DNA from: an uncultured Cytophagales bacterium
GTDB lineage: Bacteria; Bacteroidota; Bacteroidia; Cytophagales; Amoebophilaceae
DNA: 48,907 nucleotides
Direction: 5' to 3'
Assembly: GCA_946547305.1 (NCBI GenBank)
Contig: CAMNOX010000007.1
Location: 1 to 48,907, forward strand
Part shown: positions 10,260 to 19,777 of the stretch, one piece after another
How the letters are laid out: each line of letters begins with the position of its first letter
Numbering within the stretch: position 1 is the stretch's first letter
Notes under the pieces: generated by a model
Told to the model about the DNA's origin: nothing
Databases searched by the model: none
The model's input: only the letters and a program-made list of their open reading frames with translations
Position numbers and translations under genes: made by a program

Positions 10260-11204
10260 TTAGTTTTGGCAGCATTTACATGAGGTACAGCATGGAGATG
10301 CTTTTGGTTGGCTTATTGGGCTTTGTGTTTTATTGCCCTTACTATCTTTAGGTTTACTTTTTGTTTTGTCTATTGTTTTGATTGATGTAGTCTTGGTTTT
10401 GATATTATTCTTTTTGTTTTTATTTTTGCGAGGTTTTAGTTTGCTTGTCGTTTTCATCGTCTTTTCATCAGGTTTTCCAACATCAGCCTTTAGTGTGGTT
10501 TTATTTATTTTTAATTTATCGTTTTTGAGTTCATATTTGTCGATGATAATGTAGAGACATGCATTTTGTGTGTTGCCTCTGTGATATTTGTGTTTGTGTT
10601 TTTCATTTATATAATTATCAAAAACTTTTAAGGGGACCTCAAAGTGGTGGGAATCATAGATATCCGTCGGTATACGCATGGTTGTTAGTATTTCCCCTTT
10701 TTCGAGTCTTATATTATTATATTCAGAATAATATCCTTGGGATATATCGTAAACCATCCGATAGTTTCCATATTGTTTACAATTATCTATAATGAAATAA
10801 CTAACCCCACTAAAGTTAAGTTCTTTTAGTTTATTGAAGGCTAGGTATTCGTCATTGAGAAGTGGTTGTATATTAGCTTTAATTTCTTTGTCCATGTTCT
10901 CTTCGAATTCGTTTAATTTTTGTTTATCATTGATTATATTTTTATAAACGTTTATAACAATTGGAATCTGGTATTCTACGTCTTCGTTATATATGTCTTT
11001 TAATTTTATTTTTATTGTGTGTTGATTGTTATAATATTGCTTGTCTTCACTTTTGTAGAAATTGTATTGGATGTAGTCCATTTCTTCGTCTTTTCGATCG
11101 ACAGTGGTTTTTACTAATTCAGATTTTATAAATATTTGTTTGTCAGTTGGATATATTGTGAGTATTGTAATGAAAGTTAATATGTGTATTAAAATCTTGT
11201 TCAT
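10260..11204 (-). CDS. secreted protein with C-terminal cysteine tail (single module)
   Basis: A 314-residue protein. Its signal peptide MNKILIHILTFITILTIYPT is shared with the gene at 8858-10219, also in DNA. One module copy follows (VEYQIPIVINVYKN, then a helix and VSYFIIDN). A long Lys/Thr-rich linker with repeated KTK/KPK units ends in the tail SPCCTSCKCCQN. No catalytic family recognised. It is the last of the six-gene minus-strand cluster and diverges from uvrB. The start codon lies in the first copy of a tandem 22-bp repeat that fills the intergenic space. Confidence 0.82.
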   Translation of the reverse strand: MNKILIHILTFITILTIYPTDKQIFIKSELVKTTVDRKDEEMDYIQYNFYKSEDKQYYNNQHTIKIKLKDIYNEDVEYQIPIVINVYKNIINDKQKLNEFEENMDKEIKANIQPLLNDEYLAFNKLKELNFSGVSYFIIDNCKQYGNYRMVYDISQGYYSEYNNIRLEKGEILTTMRIPTDIYDSHHFEVPLKVFDNYINEKHKHKYHRGNTQNACLYIIIDKYELKNDKLKINKTTLKADVGKPDEKTMKTTSKLKPRKNKNKKNNIKTKTTSIKTIDKTKSKPKDSKGNKTQSPISQPKASPCCTSCKCCQN

Positions 11205-11246
11205 GTTTTTAGTTAATTATATTTATGTTTTTAGTTAATTATGTTT
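11203..11246. repeat. tandem 22-bp direct repeat (two copies) between divergent genes
   Basis: Two copies of ATGTTTTTAGTTAATTATNTTT (22 bp, one mismatch) stand head to tail, and a partial third copy starts at 11247. They cover the start codon of the minus-strand secreted gene and the promoter area between it and uvrB. The copies also create an in-frame upstream ATG for uvrB that is unlikely to be the real start. Confidence 0.8.
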
Positions 11247-11299
11247 ATGTTTTCTCTAGTATTGTATTTGTAATCAATACTTTAATAACTATTATAGTA

Positions 11300-13276
11300 A
11301 TGTTTGATTTAGTTACTGATTATAAACCGACAGGTGATCAGCCGCAAGCAATAGAGAAATTAACTAGTGGGTTAGATGAAGGTAGTAGGTTTCAGACGTT
11401 GTTGGGGATTACTGGTTCTGGAAAGACATTTACGATGGCTAATATAATAGCTAGATATAATCGGCCTACATTGATATTGTCACATAATAAAACGTTAGCT
11501 GCTCAGTTGTATAATGAAATTAAGAGTTTATTTCCAAATAATTTGGTTGAGTATTATGTCTCTTATTATGATTATTTTAAGCCTGAATCATATTTGCCAG
11601 CCAGTAACGTTTATATTGCCAAGACGTTGAAGATAAACCATAGACTAGAGAAATTGAGGATGGGTGCTATTGTTTCTTTACTTACTGAAAGGAGCGATGT
11701 GATAGTTGTTTCTTCTGTTTCTTGTATTTATGGTATTGAGAATCCTAGTGAGTTTAAAAAGTCTAGAATTTTATTGCGAAAAGGAGATTTGATCGATTTG
11801 AAGGATTTGGTATTTGAATTGGATAATTTATATTATGAAAAGAGTGATATTGAGTTGACTAATAGTCAGTATAGGTTGCTTAGGGATGGTATTGATGTTT
11901 ATGTATCTCACGATGATATTATATTTAGGGTCATAGTTGAGAATGGAGAGATTGTTAATATTTATAGAATTGATCCGATGAGTGGTGGTATTGTTTCTGA
12001 AGAGAGTGAGTTTATTGTATTTTCTAAAATGTTGTTTTCTATTACTAGAGGGACATTGGATAGTGTGTTAGGGAATATTGAAAAGGAATTAGAAGATAGA
12101 GTTGAGTATTTTGAGTCTGTTGGGAAGCATAATGAGGCGTTGAGGATAAGAGAGAGAACAGAGTATGATATATCGATGATTAGGGAGATGGGGTATTGTA
12201 GTGGTATTGAGAATTATTCATTGCATTTTGAAGGTAGAAAAGTAGGGGAGCCTTCTGCGTGTTTGTTTGATTATTTTCCCAAGGATTATCTGTTGTTAGT
12301 TGACGAAAGTCATGTTACAATTCCACAGATAAAGGCAATGTATGAGGGTGATAAATGTAGAAAGAGGAATCTTATAGATAATGGTTTTAGATTGCCTAGT
12401 GCCTATGATCATAGACCTTTAAAATTTGACGAGTTTGAAACTAAGGTTAATAAGTGTATTTTTATTAGTGCAACTCCTGGCAATTATGAAATTAGGAAAT
12501 CTGATGCGACTGTTGAACAGTTGATAAGGCCAACAGGGTTATTGGATCCTGAAATTGAGGTTAGGCCTTCAAGGGGGCAGATAGATGATATAATATCTGA
12601 GATAAATAAAAATGTGGCATTGAATGAGAGGGTGTTTATTACGACATTGACAAAGAAAATGGCTGAAGAGTTGAATGTGTATTTAGTTGATAAGGGTATT
12701 AAAAGTCAATATTTACATTCATCGGTTAAGACATTAGATAGGGTAAAGATTCTAGAAAATTTAGAGAAAGGTGTTATTGACGTTGTAGTTGGTGTTAATT
12801 TATTAAGAGAAGGGATAGATATTCCTGAGGTGTCGCTGGTTATAATTTTAGATGCCGATAAGGAAGGCTTTTTAAGGAATGTAACTTCATTGATCCAGAC
12901 TATTGGACGTGCAGCACGTAATGTACATGGTAGGGTTATATTGTATGGAGATATAATTACTGATTCGATGAGGATAGCTATCGATGAGACTAATAGAAGG
13001 CGAAATATACAGATGAAATATAATGAGGAAAATAATATTATACCTAAATCTACTAAGAAAATCGCTAAGGCTAACCTTTTAACAGATAAAATGGACGAGA
13101 AGATTAATTTTGATTTTGATGAGGTTGATATTAAAAATATGTCGAAGAAGCAGATAAATAAATTGAGTAGGAAGATAAAAAAAGAAATGCATACCGCCGC
13201 TAAAAATCTGAATTTTATAAAGGCAGATAAATTGAAAGAGAAGTTAGAGTATATAAATACATACGGTAAGAAATAG
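11300..13276 (+). CDS. uvrB: UvrABC system protein B
   Basis: Nucleotide-excision-repair helicase-like subunit that loads onto lesions with UvrA and recruits UvrC. The start is set at MFDLVTDYKPTGDQPQAI (658 residues), which matches the family; the frame is open further upstream to 11225 but that part is unrelated. Visible motifs: Walker A GITGSGKTFT, the beta-hairpin region YYVSYYDYFKPESYLP, LLVDESHVTIPQ, ISATPG, LREGIDIPEVSLV and QTIGRAARNVHGRV. The C-terminal UVR domain (KKEMHTAAKNLNFIKADKLKEKLE) is present. Full length and apparently functional. It diverges from the secreted gene at 10260-11204. Confidence 0.96.
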   Translation: MFDLVTDYKPTGDQPQAIEKLTSGLDEGSRFQTLLGITGSGKTFTMANIIARYNRPTLILSHNKTLAAQLYNEIKSLFPNNLVEYYVSYYDYFKPESYLPASNVYIAKTLKINHRLEKLRMGAIVSLLTERSDVIVVSSVSCIYGIENPSEFKKSRILLRKGDLIDLKDLVFELDNLYYEKSDIELTNSQYRLLRDGIDVYVSHDDIIFRVIVENGEIVNIYRIDPMSGGIVSEESEFIVFSKMLFSITRGTLDSVLGNIEKELEDRVEYFESVGKHNEALRIRERTEYDISMIREMGYCSGIENYSLHFEGRKVGEPSACLFDYFPKDYLLLVDESHVTIPQIKAMYEGDKCRKRNLIDNGFRLPSAYDHRPLKFDEFETKVNKCIFISATPGNYEIRKSDATVEQLIRPTGLLDPEIEVRPSRGQIDDIISEINKNVALNERVFITTLTKKMAEELNVYLVDKGIKSQYLHSSVKTLDRVKILENLEKGVIDVVVGVNLLREGIDIPEVSLVIILDADKEGFLRNVTSLIQTIGRAARNVHGRVILYGDIITDSMRIAIDETNRRRNIQMKYNEENNIIPKSTKKIAKANLLTDKMDEKINFDFDEVDIKNMSKKQINKLSRKIKKEMHTAAKNLNFIKADKLKEKLEYINTYGKK

Positions 13277-13291
13277 TTTTTTAGGTAGGAA

Positions 13292-13323
13292 TTTGGATTT
13301 ATTTTTTTTTTTTTTTACCTTGA
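13292..13323 (+). promoter_or_regulatory. Bacteroidota-type promoter with T15 spacer tract
   Basis: TTTG (13292-13295) and TACCTTGA (13316-13323) match the Bacteroidota -33 TTTG / -7 TAnnTTTG pattern, with a 20-nt spacer that is mostly a T15 run (13302-13316). Only GTTT separates the box from the ATG, so transcription would start at about the start codon. The same cassette, with T16, occurs at 26652-26684. Confidence 0.6.
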
Positions 13324-13327
13324 GTTT

Positions 13328-13954
13328 ATGAATAAAGGTTTAATATTATTTGTGTGTCTTTTTAGTAATATAGTGATTTTTGGTGGATGTTGTAAAGATA
13401 GTTCTGGTTCAAAATCCGGGAGTATTAGTTTTGAAACTGATGGAAAGACTATAAAGCTCAATGGTGTTGAATTGAATAATAAAGTTGACTCAAATCAGGT
13501 TTTGAGTAATAAACCTGATGCTTTGTGTTATGAAGTTCCTAAAGAAACATGGGATAGGGTTTTTGGAGAGGGAAAGAAATCTTTTGCTTGTAAAACTAGT
13601 TCTGGTAAAAATAATCTTTTTCTTGTAAAGTGTACAAATGGAAAGTATTATGTGTGTTATTGTAACGATTGTGCGTATAATACTGTTTCTATTTTTACTA
13701 GATGTGTTGAAATTTATTTTGGTTTATTTAAATCCAGCAGTTATGTAAATCTTTTTAACTGTTGTGCTGATTTGGAGGCTGTATATGGGTCTGTTAGTTC
13801 ATTTTGCGAAGCACATGATACTCAGGATATGTTTAAAGGCTGTTCTAACCTAAAGAAGATTTCTATTGTTTCTACTTATTCAGGAAGTTTTAGAAAATAT
13901 ATTGAAAGTTTAGGTCTTAGTTATAATTCGGCTGCTAAAGAATTTGTAAAGTAG
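13328..13954 (+). CDS. lipoprotein-like cysteine-rich protein with BspA-like (DUF285-type) repeat remnant
   Basis: A 208-residue protein. The leader MNKGLILFVCLFSNIVIFGG is followed by CCKD, a possible SPII site with an atypical lipobox. Cysteines are scattered through the mature part. The C-terminal region has DMFKGCSNLKKI and an earlier NLFNCCADLEAV, resembling the repeat of BspA-like/DUF285 leucine-rich proteins (MF.NCSNL..I), which are usually surface or secreted binding proteins. Leader and promoter are nearly identical in DNA to the gene at 26689-27153, whose mature protein is different. A fuller LRR relative lies at 42641-43768. Confidence 0.75.
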   Translation: MNKGLILFVCLFSNIVIFGGCCKDSSGSKSGSISFETDGKTIKLNGVELNNKVDSNQVLSNKPDALCYEVPKETWDRVFGEGKKSFACKTSSGKNNLFLVKCTNGKYYVCYCNDCAYNTVSIFTRCVEIYFGLFKSSSYVNLFNCCADLEAVYGSVSSFCEAHDTQDMFKGCSNLKKISIVSTYSGSFRKYIESLGLSYNSAAKEFVK

Positions 13955-14228
13955 TTTTTATATATTATATATATTTCAGTGAATAGTGTAGAATTTTTAG
14001 AATATATTACTAAGGGAATATATTCTCTATTGGATCCTTGAATGTGTTGCTGTATTAAGAATATTATATTTACGTTGTTAAAATGTTTTAGTAGTTGTAG
14101 TGAATAAATTTAATTTGTATGGTCTTATTTATATAGATAAAATGTAGCATTCCGTAAAGAGAATCTTATTATTGAGCATTACTCTTTTATATGTTACGTT
14201 GTTAATATTTTATTCCTTCATTAATTAG

Positions 14229-17009
14229 TTACCGTTTTAGCCTCAAATCCATTAACAATGGTGCTGCTATGAATATTGAAGAATAAGTTCCAACTATAAA
14301 CCCTGAAAGTAATATAAATGAGAAATCCTGTAATGCCACTCCTCCAAATATATATATTATCAATACTACCATTATGGTACTGACTGATGTCATTATTGTC
14401 CTTCTTAGTGTTTTATTTATAGCGTTGTTTATATTTGTAGTTAGGTTATTAGCATTGTTTGATCCTATAATTTTTCTTAACCTATCGAATATTATAACTG
14501 TGTTATTTATTGAATAACCTAGTATGGTTAATATAGATGCAACAAATACTTGGTTAATATCTATTGAATATCCAAGTTTTTTTGATATACCATAGATTGC
14601 AAATACCAGTAATACATCGTGTAATAATGTTAATAATGATGATAGTCCGTATCCGATTTTTCTGAACCTTAGTACAATGTAGAAAAATATTATTAGAAGT
14701 ACAATGATTGTTGATTTAATTAGGTCTTTTTTTATATTGTTAGCCATAACTGATTCTACTCTTTCGTTCTTTACTATTTCAAATGTTTTATCATTTACGT
14801 CAATTGATTCATGTATATTTTTAAATTCTGTTACCCTACTAATAGCATCGCTTATTTTCTTATTTGCAATATTTGAATCATGTTCATTGAATTCTGTTGT
14901 AATGTTTATCATATTATTTTCACCATAAAGCTTTACTGCGACATCTTTTTTTAGATATGATTTCAATTCATCACATAGCTTTGTGCAGTCAACACTCTCA
15001 CTCATTTTAACTACAAAGTTATTTCCTCCAGTAAATTCAATACCATATTTAAATCCTCCTGATTTGTACAAAGCTATTACTCCTAGTGTAATTATTAGTG
15101 CAGAAATAGAGTACCATATGTGCCTAAATCTTGTGAAATTATATGTTTTTTGATTATTTTGGTTATTTTTTGACCAACTGAATTTCATATCTTTGAGGTT
15201 TTTATTTTGTTCTTTTATGTAGTAGATGTATTTTGTAAATAGTACTGATGTAAAGAAGGAACATATTATTCCAACTATCAATGTGAGTGAAAATCCTCTA
15301 ATTGGGCCATTACCAAATATGTACAAAACAATGTTAGTTAATAATGTAGTTACGTTTGAGTCTATAATTGAACTCATAGATGAATTATAACCCAATTTTA
15401 TTGCTTTCCTTATTCCAGTACCTGAACTTATTTCTTCTTTTATTCTTTCATTAATTATTATATTTGCATCTATTGCCATTCCTAGAGTTAGTACTAATCC
15501 AGCTATTCCTGGTAGTGTTAAAACAGCGTTAATTTGTGCTAAAATACCTATAATAAATAAGAAATTCAATATCAGTGCTATGTTACTAATTAGTCCACTT
15601 TTACTGTAGAAGACGATCATGAATAAAAATATTGTAATAAAGGCATATAGGATAGATTTTAGTCCTTGCTTTTGCATATTTAAACTCAACGTTGGGCCTA
15701 CTATGATCTCATCTACAATATTTATTGACGTTGGCAATGATCCTGTTTTTAATATTGTAGCTAGGTTAATAGCATCTTCGTTTCTAAAGTTCCCAGATAT
15801 TTGTGTAATACCGTCTGTGATTTTGGAAGCTACATTAGCAGCAGTTATTACTTCGTCGTCGAATGTAATTGCAATTTGCTTATTTATGTTTTTCCCGGTT
15901 AGTTCAGCCCATATTTTTTTACCTATTGCGTTCATTTCGATTATTACGGTTGGTCTACCGTTTTCATCTAGTGATTGTCGTGTATTTGTGATTACTTCTC
16001 CATTTAGATATTCTTTCCCATTTTTATCAGTTTTAAGAAGGTATAATTTTTCTTCCTTTTCATTTTCATCCTGTTTAATAAATTCTTTTTTAAATCTGCA
16101 GATAAGTAGGTCCTCAGGAAACAATTCTTTTATTTCTTTTTTATTGATGACGTTTATTATATCGTCGATTATATCCGATTTATAGACCATTTCCGAATTT
16201 AACTTTATTAGATCATTTTTTTTATCTTTGTAATTTTTTTCTTGTATAATTTTATTTGCAGAATCTATTAATTGTTCTATATTTTTTGTATCGTACGTCT
16301 CGTAGAATTTTAGGTTACCTACATGTAATAGGTTCTTTATACTTTCTTTACTGTGTGTACCAGGTATTTCTATTTGTATTTTTCTATTATCACCTAATCT
16401 TTGAATATTTGCCTGTGATACTCCGTAACTGTCTATTCTCGATATAATTACCTCGTGTGTCTTTTTTATAGAACTGTTTATTTTGTCGATTAGTAAGTTT
16501 TCTACATCTTCATCTTTACTATTTGCATCAATCCCGTTCCTTTTATTAGAGAAACATTTAACGAATATATTTGGATCTTTATTATCTTTTATAATGTCTT
16601 TTATTCTCTTTACGTATTTTTTAATATCTGCTTTCCCATTTAATGGTATTGTTTTTAATGCATCCTCTACTGTATCTCTATATTCTTTATTGCACGATCG
16701 TACTATCAATTCATCTATATCAATATCAACTACAATACTTGTTCCACCTTGTAGATCTAATCCAAAATTTAAAGCTTTATCTTTAATCTGTTTGTAAGTA
16801 AAGTTCTTCCATAATATTTTTTTAACTGGTTTGTCATAAATCGAGTCTAGGTACTCTTTTTTCTTATTTAAATCTATGACACCATTAAATGTTGAAACTC
16901 TATCGGCATCTCTCTCTATTTTTATATTTAGTACTGTAAATGTCAGATAGTACATCGATACCGATGTAAAAATTAATGTTAAGGTCAGTATTAAATTTTT
17001 GTTACGCAT
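14229..17009 (-). CDS. secDF: SecDF fused protein-export subunit
   Basis: A 926-residue membrane protein joining SecD and SecF, the arrangement usual in Bacteroidota. It uses the proton-motive force to complete Sec translocation, relevant here because so many neighbours are Sec substrates. Visible: LDLQGGTSIVVDID (SecD N-terminus), LGMAIDANIIINERI (SecD TM4 with the conserved Asp), GIEFTGGNNFVV (SecF start) and GYSINNTVIIFDRLRK. In the last motif the aspartate usual in SINDTVVVFDR is Asn. A large periplasmic P1 domain lies between about residues 110 and 440. Divergent from recJ with a 112-nt gap. Confidence 0.96.
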   Translation of the reverse strand: MRNKNLILTLTLIFTSVSMYYLTFTVLNIKIERDADRVSTFNGVIDLNKKKEYLDSIYDKPVKKILWKNFTYKQIKDKALNFGLDLQGGTSIVVDIDIDELIVRSCNKEYRDTVEDALKTIPLNGKADIKKYVKRIKDIIKDNKDPNIFVKCFSNKRNGIDANSKDEDVENLLIDKINSSIKKTHEVIISRIDSYGVSQANIQRLGDNRKIQIEIPGTHSKESIKNLLHVGNLKFYETYDTKNIEQLIDSANKIIQEKNYKDKKNDLIKLNSEMVYKSDIIDDIINVINKKEIKELFPEDLLICRFKKEFIKQDENEKEEKLYLLKTDKNGKEYLNGEVITNTRQSLDENGRPTVIIEMNAIGKKIWAELTGKNINKQIAITFDDEVITAANVASKITDGITQISGNFRNEDAINLATILKTGSLPTSINIVDEIIVGPTLSLNMQKQGLKSILYAFITIFLFMIVFYSKSGLISNIALILNFLFIIGILAQINAVLTLPGIAGLVLTLGMAIDANIIINERIKEEISSGTGIRKAIKLGYNSSMSSIIDSNVTTLLTNIVLYIFGNGPIRGFSLTLIVGIICSFFTSVLFTKYIYYIKEQNKNLKDMKFSWSKNNQNNQKTYNFTRFRHIWYSISALIITLGVIALYKSGGFKYGIEFTGGNNFVVKMSESVDCTKLCDELKSYLKKDVAVKLYGENNMINITTEFNEHDSNIANKKISDAISRVTEFKNIHESIDVNDKTFEIVKNERVESVMANNIKKDLIKSTIIVLLIIFFYIVLRFRKIGYGLSSLLTLLHDVLLVFAIYGISKKLGYSIDINQVFVASILTILGYSINNTVIIFDRLRKIIGSNNANNLTTNINNAINKTLRRTIMTSVSTIMVVLIIYIFGGVALQDFSFILLSGFIVGTYSSIFIAAPLLMDLRLKR

Positions 17010-17121
17010 TTATATTTTTGATAGTTAAAAAATTTGAAAAATAAAAATGATTGCAATAAAGTATTGTAATTGTTTATTGTAGTGTCAAAAAGGTTATACT
17101 ATTAGGTGTTAGTAATTATTG

Positions 17122-18789
17122 ATGAGTTGGTTGAAATATAAATATGAATTAATTCCTAATAGAGACAAAATAGAACTCATTTCTAGAGAGTTTAGAGTAA
17201 ATAAATACATTTCTGCGGTGTTGATTCAGCGTTTTGGATGTAATGTAGGTGAAATATATAAGTTTTTAAATCCTAGTGCTAATGATTTGCATGATCCATT
17301 TTTATTGACTGGTATTGTTGAATGTATTGATATTATTCAACATTCGATTACGAATTGTGAGAATATATTGATTTATTGTGATTATGATGTTGATGGTATT
17401 ACTAGTGCTTCTATATTATATAGATTCTTGCAGAAGAATTTTAAATTAGCACAGAGGTTAATTTATAGAACAGCTAGTAGATTTGGCAATGGTTATGGGT
17501 TATCTGTAGATGATGTGAAGTTTGCAATTGATAAAAGTGTGCGTTTGATTATAACTGTTGATTGTGGAACGAAGGATTATGAAGCCATATCTTTAGCTGT
17601 TGAGAATAATATAAAGGTTATTGTTGTTGATCATCATGAATTTGGAGATGGACAGAATTGTGCAAATGTGATATTGAATCCGAAAGGGATTGAATCAACG
17701 TATCCGTTTAAGGACTTATCTGGGTGTGGTGTGGTTTTTAAGTTATTGCAGGCACTTAATGTTAGGTTATTGGGTGCCAAAGATGATATTTATGAATATA
17801 TTGATTTGTTAGCTTTGAGTATTTGTTGTGATATTGTTCCTTTAGTTGACGAAAATAGAGTGTTGCTTGTAAAAGGATTGGAGAAGATAAATCTAAATCC
17901 GCAGTTGGGGTTGAAATATTTGATTTGTAGTTCTGGGTTAGAAGGAAATGTAGGAGTCGATGATATATTATTTAAAATAGGCCCTAGAATAAATGCACCT
18001 GGTAGGGTAGGTGATCCGTCGGTATGTGTAGAGTTGTTTACTAGCGATGATGAAAGTAGAGTTGTGGAATTGGTTGGAGAGATAAATAATATTTATCGTA
18101 TTAGGAAGGATTTATGTAATGAAGCTTTGCGCGAGATTGATAGTATGATTAGTGTTAATAATGAATGTTGTGAACCTGTAGTTGTCTATAAAAGTGATTG
18201 GAATTTAGGAATTTTGGGGATCTTAGCAGCCAAGTGTGTTGAAAAGAAATACGTTCCATCTGTTGTGATGGCAGACAAAGATAGTGACTATATTGTTGGA
18301 TCTGTACGCTCAGTAGAGGGGTTAGATATAGTGACTGTACTTGGTGAATGCAAAGATTTGTTAGTTAGGTTTGGTGGACATAAAATGGCAGCTGGGCTTT
18401 TATTAGAGAGGAAGAATATATATAAATTTGTAAGTTCGTTCAAAGATAAAGTGAGTGCTTTATTGAAAAATAGTAGTTTTGGTGAGAGTTTGGATGTTAA
18501 TATTAAGATTCCATTAAGATATATTACATGTGAATTTTATAGTGATATCTTGAAGTTGTCTCCGTTTGGTTTTGGAAATTACTCGCCTGTTTTTGAAAGT
18601 ACGGTTTATTTTATTGGGTCTATGTTTTATTATCGAGATACTATTTGTAGAATAAAGTTTGGTGATGGTTCTATTTGTGGTATTGTTAATGGTAAGAATA
18701 TTTTAATTAGAGGGTATAGGGAAATACAGTATTCAGTTTTTTCCAGGGAAGGTATAACTTTGAATATTTTAAATATTTTGCAAGAATAA
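17122..18789 (+). CDS. recJ: Single-stranded-DNA-specific exonuclease RecJ
   Basis: DHH-superfamily 5'-3' exonuclease acting in recombination and mismatch/base-excision repair. A 555-residue protein from the ATG at 17122. Motifs: DYDVDGITSASI (I), VDCGTKDYEAI (II), VVDHHEFGD (III, the DHH), ALSICCDIVPL (IV), GPRINAPGRV, and the DHHA1 motif RFGGHKMAAGL. Length and motif order are those of an intact enzyme, with a short C-terminal OB-like domain. The gene has its own divergent promoter region against secDF; TATACT lies about 25 nt upstream of the ATG. Confidence 0.95.
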   Translation: MSWLKYKYELIPNRDKIELISREFRVNKYISAVLIQRFGCNVGEIYKFLNPSANDLHDPFLLTGIVECIDIIQHSITNCENILIYCDYDVDGITSASILYRFLQKNFKLAQRLIYRTASRFGNGYGLSVDDVKFAIDKSVRLIITVDCGTKDYEAISLAVENNIKVIVVDHHEFGDGQNCANVILNPKGIESTYPFKDLSGCGVVFKLLQALNVRLLGAKDDIYEYIDLLALSICCDIVPLVDENRVLLVKGLEKINLNPQLGLKYLICSSGLEGNVGVDDILFKIGPRINAPGRVGDPSVCVELFTSDDESRVVELVGEINNIYRIRKDLCNEALREIDSMISVNNECCEPVVVYKSDWNLGILGILAAKCVEKKYVPSVVMADKDSDYIVGSVRSVEGLDIVTVLGECKDLLVRFGGHKMAAGLLLERKNIYKFVSSFKDKVSALLKNSSFGESLDVNIKIPLRYITCEFYSDILKLSPFGFGNYSPVFESTVYFIGSMFYYRDTICRIKFGDGSICGIVNGKNILIRGYREIQYSVFSREGITLNILNILQE

Positions 18790-18812
18790 TAGATATATTT
18801 AGATAGCGTTGA

Positions 18813-19613
18813 TTAAGCAAATAATTCAGTTGGGAATGGGTCAAACCCTTTATCGTTTTCATGGTTTGTCCCTTTTCGTCTGTATTCTATAAATAGTAAA
18901 TCTTTATATTTTTCTGTGTTAATGTTCTTCATGTTGTTTAGTATATATTTTTTTAGTGTTTTTATGATTTCTTTTTTTTCTTCGTCGCTCAGATTATATG
19001 TATTGGCGCCTCCAACTGGTGTTTTTTTTTTAAACTCATTTTCATAGATTGTTTTAAAGTGCTTTAGTATCATTTCGTATTCCTCTATTCTTGTTTGGTA
19101 AAGTTTTTTGAAATAGGTACATGAATCATGTAATTTAACATCTTTTTCGCTTTTCCTCCTTTTTTTATTGCTTTCAGTTATTTTATTATCGAGGATTGTA
19201 ATTATATTTTTGTATATGTATTTTGCTATGATTATAAATTTAAACCATATCTCAGTCACAGTGTCTTCTTCTTTATTATCATCAGAAATAATAGTATTTT
19301 TGATATCATTGTATAAATCATTTTCCTCAAGTATGGTACTGTATGTTGAGAAGAAATCGCTTATTGAAGTGTATGGATTTATTTTTGACTTTATATCTTC
19401 ATCTTCAAAATAATTTATAAAATTGAAGTCGTAGCCTATTTCCCCAGTTTTTTTTTTGGTGTTTTTATCGTTAAAGCCATTATATAGAAGTAAGCAGTGT
19501 TCAATTGCTTTTAGACTATACCTATCAGTTAGTAGTTGTTGATGTGACATTGCTGCTACGTTTAAGATTGTTAATATAACAGCTATCAATATTTTTACTC
19601 TAAATATAAGCAT
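18813..19613 (-). CDS. secreted helical protein of unknown function
   Basis: The start is placed at MLIFRVKILIAVILT (19613), giving 266 residues with a signal segment at about residues 3-22; a longer frame would run into the tRNA-Val gene. The mature protein is charged and mostly helical, with few cysteines and no cysteine cluster, so it differs from the other secreted proteins here. No motif recognised. It converges on recJ with a 23-nt gap and lies just downstream of tRNA-Val on the same strand. Confidence 0.75.
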   Translation of the reverse strand: MLIFRVKILIAVILTILNVAAMSHQQLLTDRYSLKAIEHCLLLYNGFNDKNTKKKTGEIGYDFNFINYFEDEDIKSKINPYTSISDFFSTYSTILEENDLYNDIKNTIISDDNKEEDTVTEIWFKFIIIAKYIYKNIITILDNKITESNKKRRKSEKDVKLHDSCTYFKKLYQTRIEEYEMILKHFKTIYENEFKKKTPVGGANTYNLSDEEKKEIIKTLKKYILNNMKNINTEKYKDLLFIEYRRKGTNHENDKGFDPFPTELFA

Positions 19614-19619
19614 ATTTAG

Positions 19620-19691
19620 TGGGTGATATTGGATTTGAACCAATGACTTTTTCGATGTGAACGAAACACTCTACCACTGAGTTAATCACCC
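19620..19691 (-). tRNA. tRNA-Val (anticodon CAC)
   Basis: Minus strand: acceptor GGGTGAT/ATCACCC with A73, D-stem ACTC/GAGT, anticodon stem TTTCG/CGAAA around loop TTCACAT (anticodon CAC, reading GUG), T-arm ATTGG-TTCAAAT-CCAAT. 72 nt, CCA not encoded. A CAC valine tRNA is not needed by every reduced genome, since UAC can read all four valine codons. Confidence 0.92.
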
Positions 19692-19777
19692 ATGTATTTT
19701 GACGTCCTCAGTTAATTCTAAAATATTTTTGCGTAAAAATTTTTATAATCGTATTTTTATGGTATAAAAAATATTAT

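Noticed and set aside
11225-11299. Upstream start for uvrB adding 25 hydrophobic residues
   Set aside because: The extra part arises from the tandem repeat and does not resemble UvrB; the family start MFDLVTDYKPTGDQPQAI is at 11300.
13955-14228. Possible terminator or small RNA (AAAGAG...CTCTTT near 14156-14193)
   Set aside because: The stem is only 6 bp with a loop of about 20 nt; not better than chance in AT-rich DNA.
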